Positions 8,541 to 17,953 of a stretch of DNA of 64,000 nucleotides are shown piece after piece. The stretch covers positions 1 to 64,000 of the forward strand of contig NZ_JAPNOA010000016.1 in NCBI RefSeq assembly GCF_026626885.1, read 5' to 3'. The notes beneath the pieces were generated by a model. That model was not told the DNA's origin and searched no databases. It saw only the letters and a program-made list of their open reading frames with translations. A program made the translations under genes and the position numbers. The DNA is from Parathalassolituus penaei (GTDB lineage: Bacteria > Pseudomonadota > Gammaproteobacteria > Pseudomonadales > Oceanobacteraceae). Every line of letters begins with the position of its first letter. Position 1 is the stretch's first letter.

Positions 8541-9497
8541 ATGGGTTGGCCCTGGCGCAAAAACACATCCCGCAATGAAGTGCAGCTTGGCATCTGGTGC
8601 CAGGCTGGCCAGTTTGCGGCCGTTGGTTGTCAGAACGGCGAACCGGTGCTGTTTTTCCCGGCGACGGATGGGGATGACGCTTCGGAAGCTGCTCTGGCGG
8701 GCTGGATTCAGCAGAACCAGCTCGAACGCAGTCGCACCGTGCTGTTGATGCCTAATAACGGCTACCAGTTACACCTGATGCAGGCGCCCGATGTGGAAGA
8801 TCATGAACTGGCGGGAGCCCTGCGCTTTGGTCTGGGTGATCTGGTGAACCAGCCACTGGAACAGCTGGTGGTGGAAGCATTTCGTTTGCCCGACGACGCC
8901 TATCGTGGCCGCAATCGCATCGCCCAGGCAGTGGTGTGTGAGCGCAGTTTTATCAAGGATCAGGTCGACTGGTGCAAACGCATGAACCTGAGCCTGCAGC
9001 AAATCCTGATTGGCGAGCTGGCCTTGCTGAACCTGCTGGCTTTGCTGGAGCCTGAGGGCAGTGTTGGCATTCTGGTGCTGAATGAACACGACGGTCGTCT
9101 CACCCTGTATCGCGAAGGGGCTTTGTATCTGAGCCGTCAGCTGCATCTTGGCCAACAGGAATTGCAGCAAAGCCTGCAAGCGGATGCCAATCCTGACGGC
9201 GGTTTGCAACTGGTGCGGGAAGGGGACGGCCCGCTCGATTACCTGCAGCTCGAAGTGCAGCGTTCCATGGACTATTTCGACAGCCAGATGGGCATGGGGC
9301 TGATCAATCAGTTATGGCTGATGCCAACCCGTGGCGTTGATGCTGATCTGTTACTGGAACGCCTTGAACAGGCATTTCGTACTCCCTGGCGGCTGTTGTC
9401 GGTCCCCGGTGTGCGCCGTTGTGAGCGTCAATTACTGGCATTGGCGGGGGCTCTGCAGTTGCCTCATGTCGATGAAGGCGGGGCAAGCTGGTTATGA
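8541..9497 (+). CDS. mshI: MSHA biogenesis protein MshI
   Basis: 318 residues with a PilM/GspL-like cytoplasmic actin fold, as expected for MshI. It opens with WPWRKN and AQLG-type short strands and includes [25 protein letters not shown], typical of the MshI N-terminal region. It would anchor the inner-membrane platform of the MSHA type IV pilus. The ATG at 8541 is preceded by GAGGTG at 5 bases' distance, better than the upstream TTG at 8529. First gene of an eight-gene run; the next ORF overlaps by 4 bases. Confidence 0.85.
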   Translation: MGWPWRKNTSRNEVQLGIWCQAGQFAAVGCQNGEPVLFFPATDGDDASEAALAGWIQQNQLERSRTVLLMPNNGYQLHLMQAPDVEDHELAGALRFGLGDLVNQPLEQLVVEAFRLPDDAYRGRNRIAQAVVCERSFIKDQVDWCKRMNLSLQQILIGELALLNLLALLEPEGSVGILVLNEHDGRLTLYREGALYLSRQLHLGQQELQQSLQADANPDGGLQLVREGDGPLDYLQLEVQRSMDYFDSQMGMGLINQLWLMPTRGVDADLLLERLEQAFRTPWRLLSVPGVRRCERQLLALAGALQLPHVDEGGASWL

Positions 9498-10159
9498 GTT
9501 GGCAACCCCGTCAGTACGTAAACCTGTTTGTGGAAGAATTTCGACCAGCACGCTGGCCGGCACCTGTGTGTCAGCTGTTTCGTCAGCTGCTGGGGTTGGC
9601 GGCGGCTTTGCTGATGCTGTCACTGGTCATGGCGGCGCTCGATGTGTGGATGGTATTGCAGTTCAAGCAAGCCGAAAAACGTCAGCAACAAGCCATGGAA
9701 GCACTGTTATCCCAGGAGCAGCGCCTGTTACCGGTGGCGCTGGATACGGATTTGCAAGCCAGTGTTGCCCGGCTGCAGCTGGAATTACAACGCGAGCGCC
9801 TGCGTCTCGATTACCTGCGTAATCCGCCCCTGCGGTATGCCGACAGTTTCAGCCCATTGATGAATGATCTTAGCCAGCATGCCAATACCTCCCTGTGGTT
9901 GACCGATGTGCTACTGCTGGATGGTGGTGATGCACTGGTGCTGGCCGGACGAGTACCTGAACCCGCTGTGGTTTCCACATATCTGCAAGGGTTGGGCGAG
10001 CTGCCGACGTTCAGTGGCCGTACTTTTCGGCAGATTCGTATCGAACGCGACAAGACCCAGCCCTGGCTCAATTTCGAACTGGACACCCGCCCTCCGGAAG
10101 AAAGTGCTGCCGACAAACGAGAGTTGACCAGCCCGGCATCGGTACGGAGCAAGCCATGA
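9494..10159 (+). CDS. PilN-like MSHA platform protein
   Basis: The 221-residue protein has a short cytoplasmic tail starting with QYVNLFVEEFRP, one membrane helix (about residues 34-56), a coiled-coil segment rich in Gln/Glu/Leu, then a small alpha/beta periplasmic domain. This is the PilN/GspL-C architecture; QxVNL at the start is the motif by which PilN binds PilM. In MSHA loci this is often called mshI2 or annotated as PilN. Overlaps of 4 bases at both ends indicate translational coupling with mshI and mshJ. Confidence 0.82.
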   Translation: MSWQPRQYVNLFVEEFRPARWPAPVCQLFRQLLGLAAALLMLSLVMAALDVWMVLQFKQAEKRQQQAMEALLSQEQRLLPVALDTDLQASVARLQLELQRERLRLDYLRNPPLRYADSFSPLMNDLSQHANTSLWLTDVLLLDGGDALVLAGRVPEPAVVSTYLQGLGELPTFSGRTFRQIRIERDKTQPWLNFELDTRPPEESAADKRELTSPASVRSKP

Positions 10160-10977
10160 GACGAGTGATTGAACATCCACGCGTGCGTCAGGTGGTTGGC
10201 CAGTATCAGCAGCTGACCCGCCGTGAGCAGCTGATCATCAACATTACCATCGAGTTTCTGCTGGTGATGCTGGTGGTTTTGCTGGTGCTGGAGCCGCTCT
10301 GGAAAGACATTGTAGTCAACCGTCAGCGTACGCAGTCACTCAACGATGGTTCGCTGACCATGGAAACCCAGACGCTGGCGCTGCAGCGTAATCCGGTGAA
10401 CGACCCTAATCCGCCATTACGCAGCCAGCAAGAGCAGCTGCAGCAGCAGCTCGGCATGGTACAGGAGCGTAATCATCAACAGATGGCGGCGCTGGTGAGT
10501 CCACAGCAATTGGCGCGTGTGCTGGAACAGGTGTTGGCCGAAACGCCGTCCTTACAGCTGATCAGTCTTGAAAACCTGCCGCCGGAGCCACTTCTGACCG
10601 CAGCAGTGGGCTCGGCAGCGGATACCACTGCCGCAGCCAGTGCCGCCAAGGCATCAGCCAGTAAAACCGACCCGGTGGCTGCTACTGCGGTGGCCGTAGC
10701 CAGTCAGGCCTCCGCTGCCGGTAGTCATAGTGGTGCAATTGCTGATTCGGGTGTGGCTGGCTCGGCTGACAGCGGCACGATTCTCTGGCGCCATGGTTTA
10801 CGCCTGCATCTGAAAGCCACCTGGCCTGCGGTGCTGGATTATCTGCAGCGTATGCAGCAACTGCCCGGCACCTTGCACTGGCAAGGGCTTGAGTATCACC
10901 AGAAAGACTACCCCTGGGGCGAACTGACCCTGGAGGTATTCACCATCAGCGTCAGCCGGGAGGTGGTGGGTGCCTGA
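10156..10977 (+). CDS. mshJ: MSHA biogenesis protein MshJ
   Basis: 273 residues: one N-terminal membrane helix (about 28-50), a coiled-coil region, and a C-terminal PilO/GspM-like domain (LHLKATWPAVLDYLQRMQQLPGTLHWQGLEY). An Ala/Ser/Thr-rich low-complexity insert of about 50 residues sits around 150-205, which lengthens it compared with Vibrio MshJ. MshJ pairs with the PilN-like subunit to form the periplasmic stalk of the pilus machine. Overlaps the previous gene by 4 bases. Confidence 0.85.
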   Translation: MRRVIEHPRVRQVVGQYQQLTRREQLIINITIEFLLVMLVVLLVLEPLWKDIVVNRQRTQSLNDGSLTMETQTLALQRNPVNDPNPPLRSQQEQLQQQLGMVQERNHQQMAALVSPQQLARVLEQVLAETPSLQLISLENLPPEPLLTAAVGSAADTTAAASAAKASASKTDPVAATAVAVASQASAAGSHSGAIADSGVAGSADSGTILWRHGLRLHLKATWPAVLDYLQRMQQLPGTLHWQGLEYHQKDYPWGELTLEVFTISVSREVVGA

Positions 10978-10981
10978 TGTC

Positions 10982-11380
10982 ATGACCAACAAACGCCTGT
11001 GCCTGCTGGCCCTGCTGTGCTGGGGCTGCCACAGCTGGGCAGCTGATCCGACCGCACCACCGGCCTGGGCGCGTCCTGCCGCTCCGGTGGTTTCGGCTCC
11101 CGCAGCTGGCGCCCGGGTGGAAGTCAGCTTGCCAAAGTTGCAGCAGATTGTGATGGGTGAACAGTCGCGGGCGGTGATTAACGGCCGACTGCTGGCGGTG
11201 GGTGATGAGGTGGATGGCTATCGGCTGATCAGCATCGGACCGGACTCGGTTCGTCTGCAATCCCGGCAAGGTGTGCGCGAATTGTCTTTAATCAAGGAAA
11301 CCCTGCGGGAATCTGCGGCGCCAGTAACGGCGGCCGAGACAGCTCCGAAGGCCCCGGATAACAAGAGGACGAACCGGTGA
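10982..11380 (+). CDS. mshK: MSHA biogenesis protein MshK
   Basis: 132 residues beginning with a cleavable signal peptide (MTNKRLCLLALLCWGCHSWAAD). The mature part carries LQQIVMGEQSRAVINGRLLAVGDEVDGYRL, the PilP/GspC-like fold typical of MshK that docks inner-membrane subunits to the secretin. The ATG at 10982 gives a normal signal peptide and lies just after the mshJ stop; a GTG four codons upstream is the alternative. It overlaps mshL by 4 bases. Confidence 0.85.
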   Translation: MTNKRLCLLALLCWGCHSWAADPTAPPAWARPAAPVVSAPAAGARVEVSLPKLQQIVMGEQSRAVINGRLLAVGDEVDGYRLISIGPDSVRLQSRQGVRELSLIKETLRESAAPVTAAETAPKAPDNKRTNR

Positions 11381-12960
11381 AACCGTTGAGTGTTGTGGTC
11401 ATGCTGGCCATTCTGACGCTGCTGCAAGCAGGGTGCGCCTCCATGATGAAGGAGGAAGCGAAACCATCGGTGGCGAGCCCGATTGTGCCGCCAGCCAAGC
11501 GCGCTCCGGCAATGGAAGCGGCGGTGCCACAAAAACCGGCGGAAATTACCTCCAACGCGGTGAATCGCCGTTTTGATGTGGTGGCCGAACAGACTCCGGC
11601 CGTACCGTTTTTTAATGGTCTGGCCGCCGGCAGTGGTGTGAACCTGGTGGTGCACCCTCAGGTGGAAGGCAATATTTCCTTGCTGCTGCGCCAGGTAACA
11701 CTGGATGAAGCGCTGGCGGCGGTGCGTGACCTGTATGGTTTTGATTATGTCTGGACCCGTTACGGCGTGCAGATTCTGCCGCTGCAATCCCAGACCCGTA
11801 TTTATCCGGTCAACTACCTGAATGTAAACCGCAGTGGTCGTTCGGGTATGCAGGTCAGCAGTGGACAGGTGTCCAATGCGGTTGGCTCAAGTAGTAGCGG
11901 AACTGCGTCTGCGGAAAGTCATCAAACCGTTAATTCGAGCGAAGTTGAAACCCAGTCCGACGCGGATTTCTGGCAGCAATTGAAAGTGACCCTGGAAATG
12001 CTGCTGGCCAGTGAAGAGGGGGCCAGAGTCGTGGTGGATGCACAGGCAGGTATGGTGATCGTCAAGGCGACCCCGCCCATGCAGGCTGCGGTGTCGGAAT
12101 ACCTGCGTCGCGCTGAAATCAGCATCCAGCAACAGGTACTGATTGAAACCAAGATCCTCGAAGTGACCCTCAACGAAGGTTTCCAGTCCGGTATTGACTG
12201 GAGCACGATCGCCGCCGCCAGCAACAAGAATTCCGTGTACGCCAGTCAGGGGTCCGTAGCACTGGAAAACACCGATCGTATTGGCGGTGTGCTCAGCCTC
12301 AATTTTGATATTGGCGATTTCACTGGCGCCATGTCGCTGCTGCAGACCCAAGGCGACGTCAAGGTATTGTCCAGCCCGCGAATCGCCACGGTGAATAACC
12401 AGAAAGCCGTGATCAAGGTGGGATCGGACGAGTTTTTTGTTACCGATGTCAGCACCACCACATCCACATCCACTACCAGTAGCACCCAGACGCCGGATAT
12501 CGAGCTGACGCCATTTTTCTCTGGCATTGCCCTGGATGTGACGCCGCAGATTGGCAGCAATCAGGAAGTGATCCTGCACGTGCATCCAACCGTTACCGAG
12601 GTTGAGGAGCGGGTAAAAACCCTGTCCCTCAGTGATGCCGATTACAGCCTGCCATTGGCGTACAGCACCGTACGGGAAACCGACTCCATTATTCGTGCCC
12701 GCTCCGGGCAGGTGGTGGTGATTGGTGGCCTGATGCAAAACCGCAAGGTCGAAACCGAAGCCAGTGTTCCGATCCTCGGTGATATTCCCCTGCTGGGCTG
12801 GTTTTTCCGGCAACAGCGGGTCAGCAGTGTTCAAAGCGAGCTGGTCATCCTGATCCAGCCTCGCATCATCGACAGTGCCGCAAGTGACGAAACCCTGGCC
12901 AATATCAATCAGCGGTTCGCCCCTCTGCGCTCTGTTATCAGTAACCCCGGAGGGCAGTAG
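11377..12960 (+). CDS. mshL: MSHA outer-membrane secretin MshL
   Basis: 527-residue secretin that forms the outer-membrane pore for the pilus. It starts with a lipoprotein signal whose lipobox LLQAGC puts the lipidated cysteine at residue 20. An STN/N0 domain follows (FFNGLAAGSGVNLVVHPQVEGNISL...), then N1-type repeats, and the C-terminal secretin barrel (about 330-510) with VLSSPRIATVNNQKAVIKVG and VVIGGLMQNRKVETEASVPILGDIPLLGWFF. A Ser/Thr-rich loop (about 365-376) interrupts the barrel region as in other MshL proteins. Length is normal. Confidence 0.95.
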   Translation: MKPLSVVVMLAILTLLQAGCASMMKEEAKPSVASPIVPPAKRAPAMEAAVPQKPAEITSNAVNRRFDVVAEQTPAVPFFNGLAAGSGVNLVVHPQVEGNISLLLRQVTLDEALAAVRDLYGFDYVWTRYGVQILPLQSQTRIYPVNYLNVNRSGRSGMQVSSGQVSNAVGSSSSGTASAESHQTVNSSEVETQSDADFWQQLKVTLEMLLASEEGARVVVDAQAGMVIVKATPPMQAAVSEYLRRAEISIQQQVLIETKILEVTLNEGFQSGIDWSTIAAASNKNSVYASQGSVALENTDRIGGVLSLNFDIGDFTGAMSLLQTQGDVKVLSSPRIATVNNQKAVIKVGSDEFFVTDVSTTTSTSTTSSTQTPDIELTPFFSGIALDVTPQIGSNQEVILHVHPTVTEVEERVKTLSLSDADYSLPLAYSTVRETDSIIRARSGQVVVIGGLMQNRKVETEASVPILGDIPLLGWFFRQQRVSSVQSELVILIQPRIIDSAASDETLANINQRFAPLRSVISNPGGQ

Positions 12961-12962
12961 CC

Positions 12963-13211
12963 ATGAAACATCACCATGCTCACGAAATGCATGACGCTCC
13001 GGAAAGGGAACTTCCGCTCAAAGATGCCGCCATCGTACTGATTGGCACCGTGTTATCGATTCTGGTTCTGGCCCTGATCACCAACTGGTTGTTGGAACAG
13101 GCTCACGAAAATGCCCACAGGGCGGTTTCGGATAACCGTGGCCCGGAAGTGGTCTGGCAAACATCAGTAATCGCTCAGCGGGCTTTATCTGAGGTGCTGG
13201 TCCGCAGTTAA
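12963..13211 (+). CDS. Small single-pass membrane protein in the msh operon (unknown)
   Basis: An 82-residue protein with a His-rich N-terminal tail (MKHHHAHEMHDAPE), one membrane helix (about 21-43) and a short polar C-terminus. It starts 2 bases after the mshL stop, so it is cotranscribed. In Vibrio-type loci the space between mshL and mshE holds mshM (an ExeA-like ATPase) and mshN (a TPR protein); neither is present here and this gene takes their place. I recognise no family. Its His cluster could bind metal, but that is speculation. Confidence 0.7.
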   Translation: MKHHHAHEMHDAPERELPLKDAAIVLIGTVLSILVLALITNWLLEQAHENAHRAVSDNRGPEVVWQTSVIAQRALSEVLVRS

Positions 13212-13293
13212 TCGGAACGGCAGAAGTAAACAGGCTCTCATCCGGTATAGCCGGAGGTGGAGCCTTGTGTGAAAAATAGAGGAGTCTGCTGTC

Positions 13294-15003
13294 ATGGACA
13301 TGCCGAAGCGGGTACGCATCGGGGATTTGCTGCTGGAGCGTCGCCTGATCAGCCAGGAACAGTTGAGTCAGGCGCTGGCCGAGCAGAAAAAAACCGGCAA
13401 AAAACTCGGGCGTGCTATTACCGATCTGGGCTTTCTGACCGAGGAAACCCTGTTACGGACATTGGCAGACTTCGTTGGTTATCCCTTTATCGAATTGGCA
13501 CGTTTCCGGGTTGAAACCCGGCTGGTGCAACTGTTGCCGGAAAGCCAGGCGCGTCGTTATCGCGCCGTGGTGTTGGCTGATGAGCCAGCCGGTTTGCGAG
13601 TAGGCATGGCTGATCCGACCGATCTGATGCTGCTGGACGAGATCCAGCGGGCGCTGAAGCGGCCGATTTTGCCCGCGTTTGTGCGTGAGCAGGAATTGCT
13701 GGCGGTGCTGGATACTCAGTATCGCCGTCAGGAACAGATCGCCAGTATTGCTGGTGAGCTGGAAGGGGAGTTACAAGCCAGCGATTTTGACATCGACCAG
13801 ATGGCCATGACTTCCGACTCCAGCGAAGCCCCTGCTGTGCGTTTGCTGCAAAACCTGTTTGAAGATGCCGTGCAGGTCAAAGCCTCGGATATTCACATTG
13901 AGCCAGAGGAAAACCTGTTGCGTATTCGCCTGCGTATCGACGGTGATCTGCAGGAGCAGATCATGAAAGAGCGCCGGGTGGCATCGGCGCTAGTGTCACG
14001 CCTGAAAATCATGTCGGGTCTCGATATTTCCGAAAAACGCCTGCCGCAGGATGGCCGTTTTAATATCCGGGTGATGAACCGCAGCATCGACGTGCGTTTG
14101 TCGACCATGCCGGTGCAGTTTGGTGAATCGGTGGTGATGCGTCTGCTTGACCAGAGCACTACTCGTCTGGAGCTGGATTCCCTCGGCATGCCGGAGGCCA
14201 TCAGTCGGCGTTTTACCCATCTGATCCGCCGCCCACACGGCCTGATTCTGGTTACTGGCCCCACCGGTTCCGGTAAAACCACCACCCTCTACTCGGCGCT
14301 TAACCTGCTGAACGAGCCGGGTAAAAAAATCATTACCGCTGAAGATCCGATTGAATATCGCCTGCCGCGTATTAACCAGGTGCAGGTGAATCCCAAGGTC
14401 GGGCTGGAGTTTGCAACCGTACTGCGGGCTGCCTTGCGTCAGGACCCGGACATTCTGCTGGTGGGCGAAATGCGCGATCAGACCACGGCGGAAATCGGCC
14501 TGCGGGCCGCCATGACCGGCCACCTGGTGTTATCCACATTACACACCAACGATGCCGCTTCCAGCGCCATGCGTCTCTTGGATATGGGTGTTGATACCTA
14601 TCTGGTGGCATCGGCCTTGCGGGGAGTGGTGGCCCAGCGTCTGATCAAACGTTTATGTCCCAACTGCCAGCATTCCCATCATTTGCTGGAACAGGAGCGT
14701 TCGTGGCTAAACGCCATGGAAGCGGGGGCGGGTGATCAGGCCTATGTCTCTGCCAAAGGCTGCCACCAGTGCCACAACACCGGATATCAGGGCCGTATTG
14801 GTATCTACGAACTGCTGGAAATGACCAGCCCGTTAATTGCCGCGTTACGCCAGCACAACAGCCATGCGTTTGCCGAAGCGGCGATAGCCCAGAAAAACTT
14901 CCGGCCGCTGGCATTGGCGGCCCTCGATTTTGCCCGTCAGGGCTTAACCTCGATTGAAGAAGTGTTCCGTATCGCCGCAACTCTGGATGAATCGGAGGGC
15001 TGA
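13294..15003 (+). CDS. mshE: MSHA extension ATPase MshE
   Basis: 569-residue GspE/PilB-family hexameric ATPase that powers pilus extension. The N-terminal MshEN domain (RIGDLLLERRLISQEQLSQAL, about residues 6-26, plus a second repeat) is the cyclic-di-GMP binding type found in MshE, so c-di-GMP control is expected. Walker A GPTGSGKTT is at about 322-330, the Walker B region ILLVGEMRD at about 390-398, and a zinc tetracysteine is formed by CPNC (455) and CHQC (490). It is preceded by an 82-base gap, the largest in this block, so it may have its own ribosome loading or promoter. Confidence 0.95.
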   Translation: MDMPKRVRIGDLLLERRLISQEQLSQALAEQKKTGKKLGRAITDLGFLTEETLLRTLADFVGYPFIELARFRVETRLVQLLPESQARRYRAVVLADEPAGLRVGMADPTDLMLLDEIQRALKRPILPAFVREQELLAVLDTQYRRQEQIASIAGELEGELQASDFDIDQMAMTSDSSEAPAVRLLQNLFEDAVQVKASDIHIEPEENLLRIRLRIDGDLQEQIMKERRVASALVSRLKIMSGLDISEKRLPQDGRFNIRVMNRSIDVRLSTMPVQFGESVVMRLLDQSTTRLELDSLGMPEAISRRFTHLIRRPHGLILVTGPTGSGKTTTLYSALNLLNEPGKKIITAEDPIEYRLPRINQVQVNPKVGLEFATVLRAALRQDPDILLVGEMRDQTTAEIGLRAAMTGHLVLSTLHTNDAASSAMRLLDMGVDTYLVASALRGVVAQRLIKRLCPNCQHSHHLLEQERSWLNAMEAGAGDQAYVSAKGCHQCHNTGYQGRIGIYELLEMTSPLIAALRQHNSHAFAEAAIAQKNFRPLALAALDFARQGLTSIEEVFRIAATLDESEG

Positions 15004-16247
15004 TGGCCAGTTATTTGTACAGCGGGCGCGATAATCAGGGCAAAGCCGTGAGCGGATCGATTCAGGCTGGCAGTGAGCAGGGCGCGGCGCGCCAGCTGCA
15101 GCGTCAGGGCATTCTGGTGGTGAGCCTGAAAATCCAGCAGGAGCAGGGGCGTCAACGTGGCCAGACCAGTGGCAGTGGTTTGCATATGGAGTTTCACTTC
15201 GGCCCGCCGATCAGTGCCGATGAACGTTTATTGTTAACCCGTCAGCTGTATGCCCTCACCCGTGCCGGAGTGCCGATTATACGTGCCGTGAATGGTCTGG
15301 CGGAAACCGCGACCAATCCGGCTCTGAGCGACATTCTGCAGGATATTGGCGAGTCGCTGATCAGCGGCAGTGACCTCAGTTCGGCGTTTCGCCAGCATCC
15401 CAAGGTGTTCTCACCGATTTTTATCAACATGGTGAGTATTGGTGAAACCACGGGGCGCTTGTCGGAAGCACTGGAGCGCCTGATTGCACACCTGGATATG
15501 GAGCGGGAAACCCAGAAACGCCTGAAAACTGCGCTGCGTTATCCGGCCATGGTGGTTACGTCGATTGTGGCGGCGTTATCCATTGTGACCCTGTACGTGA
15601 TTCCCAACTTTGCGCCGGTGTTTGCCAGCATGGGCAGCGAGTTGCCGTTGCCGACTCGGATCCTGATCGCCAGCTCGGAAATCGTCCAGACCTGGGGCGT
15701 GTTTATTGCCGTGGGGGTGGTAATGGTGCTGGTGGCCTTGTGGCAGTATCACAAAACTCCGGAAGGCGGTTTGTTGTGGGACCGCTGGAAGTTACGGATT
15801 CCCCTGCTGGGAAGTCTCTATGAGCGGATTGCACTCGCCCGTTTCGCTCGTTCACTGGCCATGATGATTGCGTCGGGGGTGCCGATTTTGCGTTGTCTGG
15901 CGATTGTGTCGGGCAGTCTGGGCAACCGCTATATCGGGGCAGCGATCCAGAAAATGCAGGCGGGGGTGGAGCGCGGCGAACGTCTGACCTCTACCGCCGC
16001 CAATACCGGGCTGTTTACGCCACTGGTGTTGCAGATGATGGCGGTGGGTGAGGAAACCGGTTCTATCGACCGTCTGATGAACGACGTGGCGGATTTTTAC
16101 GAAGAAGAAATCGACTACGACCTCAAACAGCTGGCCGATGCCATTGAGCCAATCCTGCTGGTGTTTATGGGGGCGCTGGTGCTGGTGTTGGCACTGGGTG
16201 TGTTCTTGCCAGTGTGGGAACTGGGACGTGCCGCCAAAGGGGGGTAA
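15003..16247 (+). CDS. mshG: MSHA inner-membrane platform protein MshG
   Basis: 414-residue GspF/PilC-family protein with two T2SF domains (about 70-190 and 270-400) and three membrane helices. Key segments are LTRQLYALTRAGVPIIRAVNG and RFARSLAMMIASGVPILRCLAIV, the repeated T2SF motif, and a C-terminal helix AIEPILLVFMGALVLVLALGVFLPV. It couples MshE to pilin polymerisation. The ATG shares a base with the mshE stop (TGATG). It closes the first MSHA block, followed by a terminator. Confidence 0.94.
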   Translation: MASYLYSGRDNQGKAVSGSIQAGSEQGAARQLQRQGILVVSLKIQQEQGRQRGQTSGSGLHMEFHFGPPISADERLLLTRQLYALTRAGVPIIRAVNGLAETATNPALSDILQDIGESLISGSDLSSAFRQHPKVFSPIFINMVSIGETTGRLSEALERLIAHLDMERETQKRLKTALRYPAMVVTSIVAALSIVTLYVIPNFAPVFASMGSELPLPTRILIASSEIVQTWGVFIAVGVVMVLVALWQYHKTPEGGLLWDRWKLRIPLLGSLYERIALARFARSLAMMIASGVPILRCLAIVSGSLGNRYIGAAIQKMQAGVERGERLTSTAANTGLFTPLVLQMMAVGEETGSIDRLMNDVADFYEEEIDYDLKQLADAIEPILLVFMGALVLVLALGVFLPVWELGRAAKGG

Positions 16248-16270
16248 CCAACTTGGGCGTTGAGCAAACA

Positions 16271-16316
16271 AAACAGGCAACGACGCAGTTATCCATGCGT
16301 CGTTGCCTGTTTTTTC
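16271..16316 (+). terminator. Rho-independent terminator after mshG
   Basis: A 15-pair stem (ACAGGCAACGACGCA ... TGCGTCGTTGCCTGT) with an 8-base loop is followed by TTTTTT. Read on the minus strand it also has T-rich flanks, so it may serve the convergent MFS gene. Confidence 0.93.
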
Positions 16317-16349
16317 AGAGGTCGTTTTTTAGAGCCTGTTTTATGACGA

Positions 16350-17648
16350 TCAGAGCGCCGGTTTGCCGGAATCGGCGGCGGGTTTCTGTTGATCCTGTGC
16401 TGCTCCGTTCGCGGCCGACGGTTCGCCATCCTGCAGCATTTCCAGTACGGTCGGAGTGGTTCTGACCATGGCTGCAAACGGTTGGGTATCGGTCGGTTCT
16501 TCTTCCTTCATGGCCTTCGAAAGTGCCACTTTTTTCAGCGTGAACAACGCCAGAATCGCCAATGCCACGCAGTAGAACAACGCCAGTGCATTGGCCGACA
16601 TCAGCTCCATCATCTGACCGGCAATGGCCGGACCAATCGCCGCGCCAACGCCGTGCAGCAACAGCACCGTGCTGCCACCGGACAAGGCTTCTCCTGGTTC
16701 CAGATGGTCAACCAGATGGGCAATGGAAACCGGGTAAATCGCGAAGGTGGCACAGCCCCAGAGACCAATCAGGGTCAGTACCAGCCAGTACACATCCGGC
16801 AGCACCCACATGGCAAACGACACCAATGCACCGGCGACGGCAATCCAGAGCAGCACTACACGACGATCGTAACGATCCGAGAAGCGGCCCAGCGGGAACT
16901 GGCCTAACGCACCACCGAGAATACCGCAGCTCATAAACATGGCGATGGCGTTGCTATCAAAACCGATCTTCTGCGCATACAGCGGGCCAAGACCCCAGAA
17001 TGCACCCATTACCACACCGGACAGAAACGCTCCGGCCAGCGCAACCGGCGCCAGTTTGAACAGGCGACGCAGGCTTTGACGTTTGACATCCGCCACCACT
17101 GGCTGGGTCAGACGCGTCCAGGTAATCGGCACCAGACTGATACACACCAGCATGGCCGACAGCGCAAACAGGGTGAATGCCATGGGAGAATCAAGACGCA
17201 GGAATTGCTGGGTAATGGCCAGTGATGCCAGGTTCACCACCATGTAAACCGCAAAGATACGGCCACGGCTGGTGGGGGTAGCCTGATTATTCAGCCAGCT
17301 TTCGATAATGCTGTAGAGAATCACCATCACCGTACCGGTGACTACTCGCAGGGCAATCCAGATCCACGGATCGTTGATCAGCACATGCAGCAGCACCACA
17401 CAGGAAGCAACCGCGGCACAGAGCGCAAACGCACGGATATGACCAATCCGGCGCAAGAGCGGAATGGCGAGGAAGAAGCCGACAAAATAACCGAAGAAGT
17501 AGCCCGAGCTGATCAGACCGATCAGGCTATCGCTGTAACCTTCCATGCTGCCGCGCAGGGCCAGCAGGGTTGTGAGCAAACCATTGCCGAGCAAGAGTAG
17601 TGATACACCCATCAGCAGTGAGGCAATGGGTATAATCATGGGAAGCAT
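16350..17648 (-). CDS. MFS transporter (YcaD-like)
   Basis: 432 residues with twelve predicted membrane helices, including the MFS loop motif GRFSDRYDRR between helices 8 and 9-like positions and the first-half segment SSGYFFGYFVGFFLAIPLLRRIGHIRAFA. This pattern is close to the YcaD group of uncharacterised transporters. The cytoplasmic tail after residue ~385 is long and rich in Glu, Pro, Ala and Gln. The ATG at 17648 has GGAGG six bases upstream. Substrate unknown. Confidence 0.85.
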   Translation of the reverse strand: MLPMIIPIASLLMGVSLLLLGNGLLTTLLALRGSMEGYSDSLIGLISSGYFFGYFVGFFLAIPLLRRIGHIRAFALCAAVASCVVLLHVLINDPWIWIALRVVTGTVMVILYSIIESWLNNQATPTSRGRIFAVYMVVNLASLAITQQFLRLDSPMAFTLFALSAMLVCISLVPITWTRLTQPVVADVKRQSLRRLFKLAPVALAGAFLSGVVMGAFWGLGPLYAQKIGFDSNAIAMFMSCGILGGALGQFPLGRFSDRYDRRVVLLWIAVAGALVSFAMWVLPDVYWLVLTLIGLWGCATFAIYPVSIAHLVDHLEPGEALSGGSTVLLLHGVGAAIGPAIAGQMMELMSANALALFYCVALAILALFTLKKVALSKAMKEEEPTDTQPFAAMVRTTPTVLEMLQDGEPSAANGAAQDQQKPAADSGKPAL

Positions 17649-17683
17649 GCGGTCCTCCGCCAGTATCAATTCAGGGGGTATGA

Positions 17684-17705
17684 TTAGAGGGCGTTCTCAA
17701 TTATT
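17684..17705 (+). repeat. Left terminal inverted repeat of the MITE-like element
   Basis: Exact reverse complement of 17933-17954 over 22 bases. Confidence 0.9.
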
Positions 17706-17953
17706 TGACGCGGCCTGTTATGAGTAAAAAATCCGTCAGGCAAGGCGTTGAACGCAGGGAATGGCGAGTCCTTTACAAGTTCAACAACACAGACTGGTGG
17801 ATTTTTAACCATAACCCATCGGGCTGAGGCCAGTGGGTCCCAGTCCGGCGTTATTCGTCACTCATTTAACCCGTTAAACCACGCTCCTCATGCCTGGTTC
17901 TGAAACCCACTGGCACTCAGCAGGCCCGGTTTAATAATTGAGAACGCCCTCTA
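17685..17953. mobile_element. MITE-like element with perfect 22-base terminal inverted repeats
   Basis: A 269-base segment bounded by perfect inverted repeats (17684-17705 and 17933-17954), with the inner ends starting GAGGGCGTTCTCAATTATT. A TA dinucleotide lies at each outer edge and may be the duplicated target. An inner inverted repeat, GCCAGTGGGT at 17829 and ACCCACTGGC at 17905, would allow folding. No transposase fits in this length, so it would need a transposase in trans. It sits between the MFS gene promoter and queG. The family of the parent element is not identified. Confidence 0.75.
17720..17827 (+). CDS. 35-codon open frame inside the MITE-like element (doubtful)
   Basis: An ATG-to-TGA frame encoding 35 residues lies wholly inside the element, starting MSKKSVRQGVERREW and ending FNNTDWWIFNHNPSG. 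Composition is protein-like (basic N-terminus, aromatic C-terminus) and unlike random Gly/Ala-rich shadows, but there is no clear ribosome site. It could be a remnant of a transposase end, a microprotein, or chance. Confidence 0.2.
   Translation: MSKKSVRQGVERREWRVLYKFNNTDWWIFNHNPSG

Noticed and set aside
11887-12834. 315-codon open frame on the minus strand
   Set aside because: Antisense shadow of mshL.
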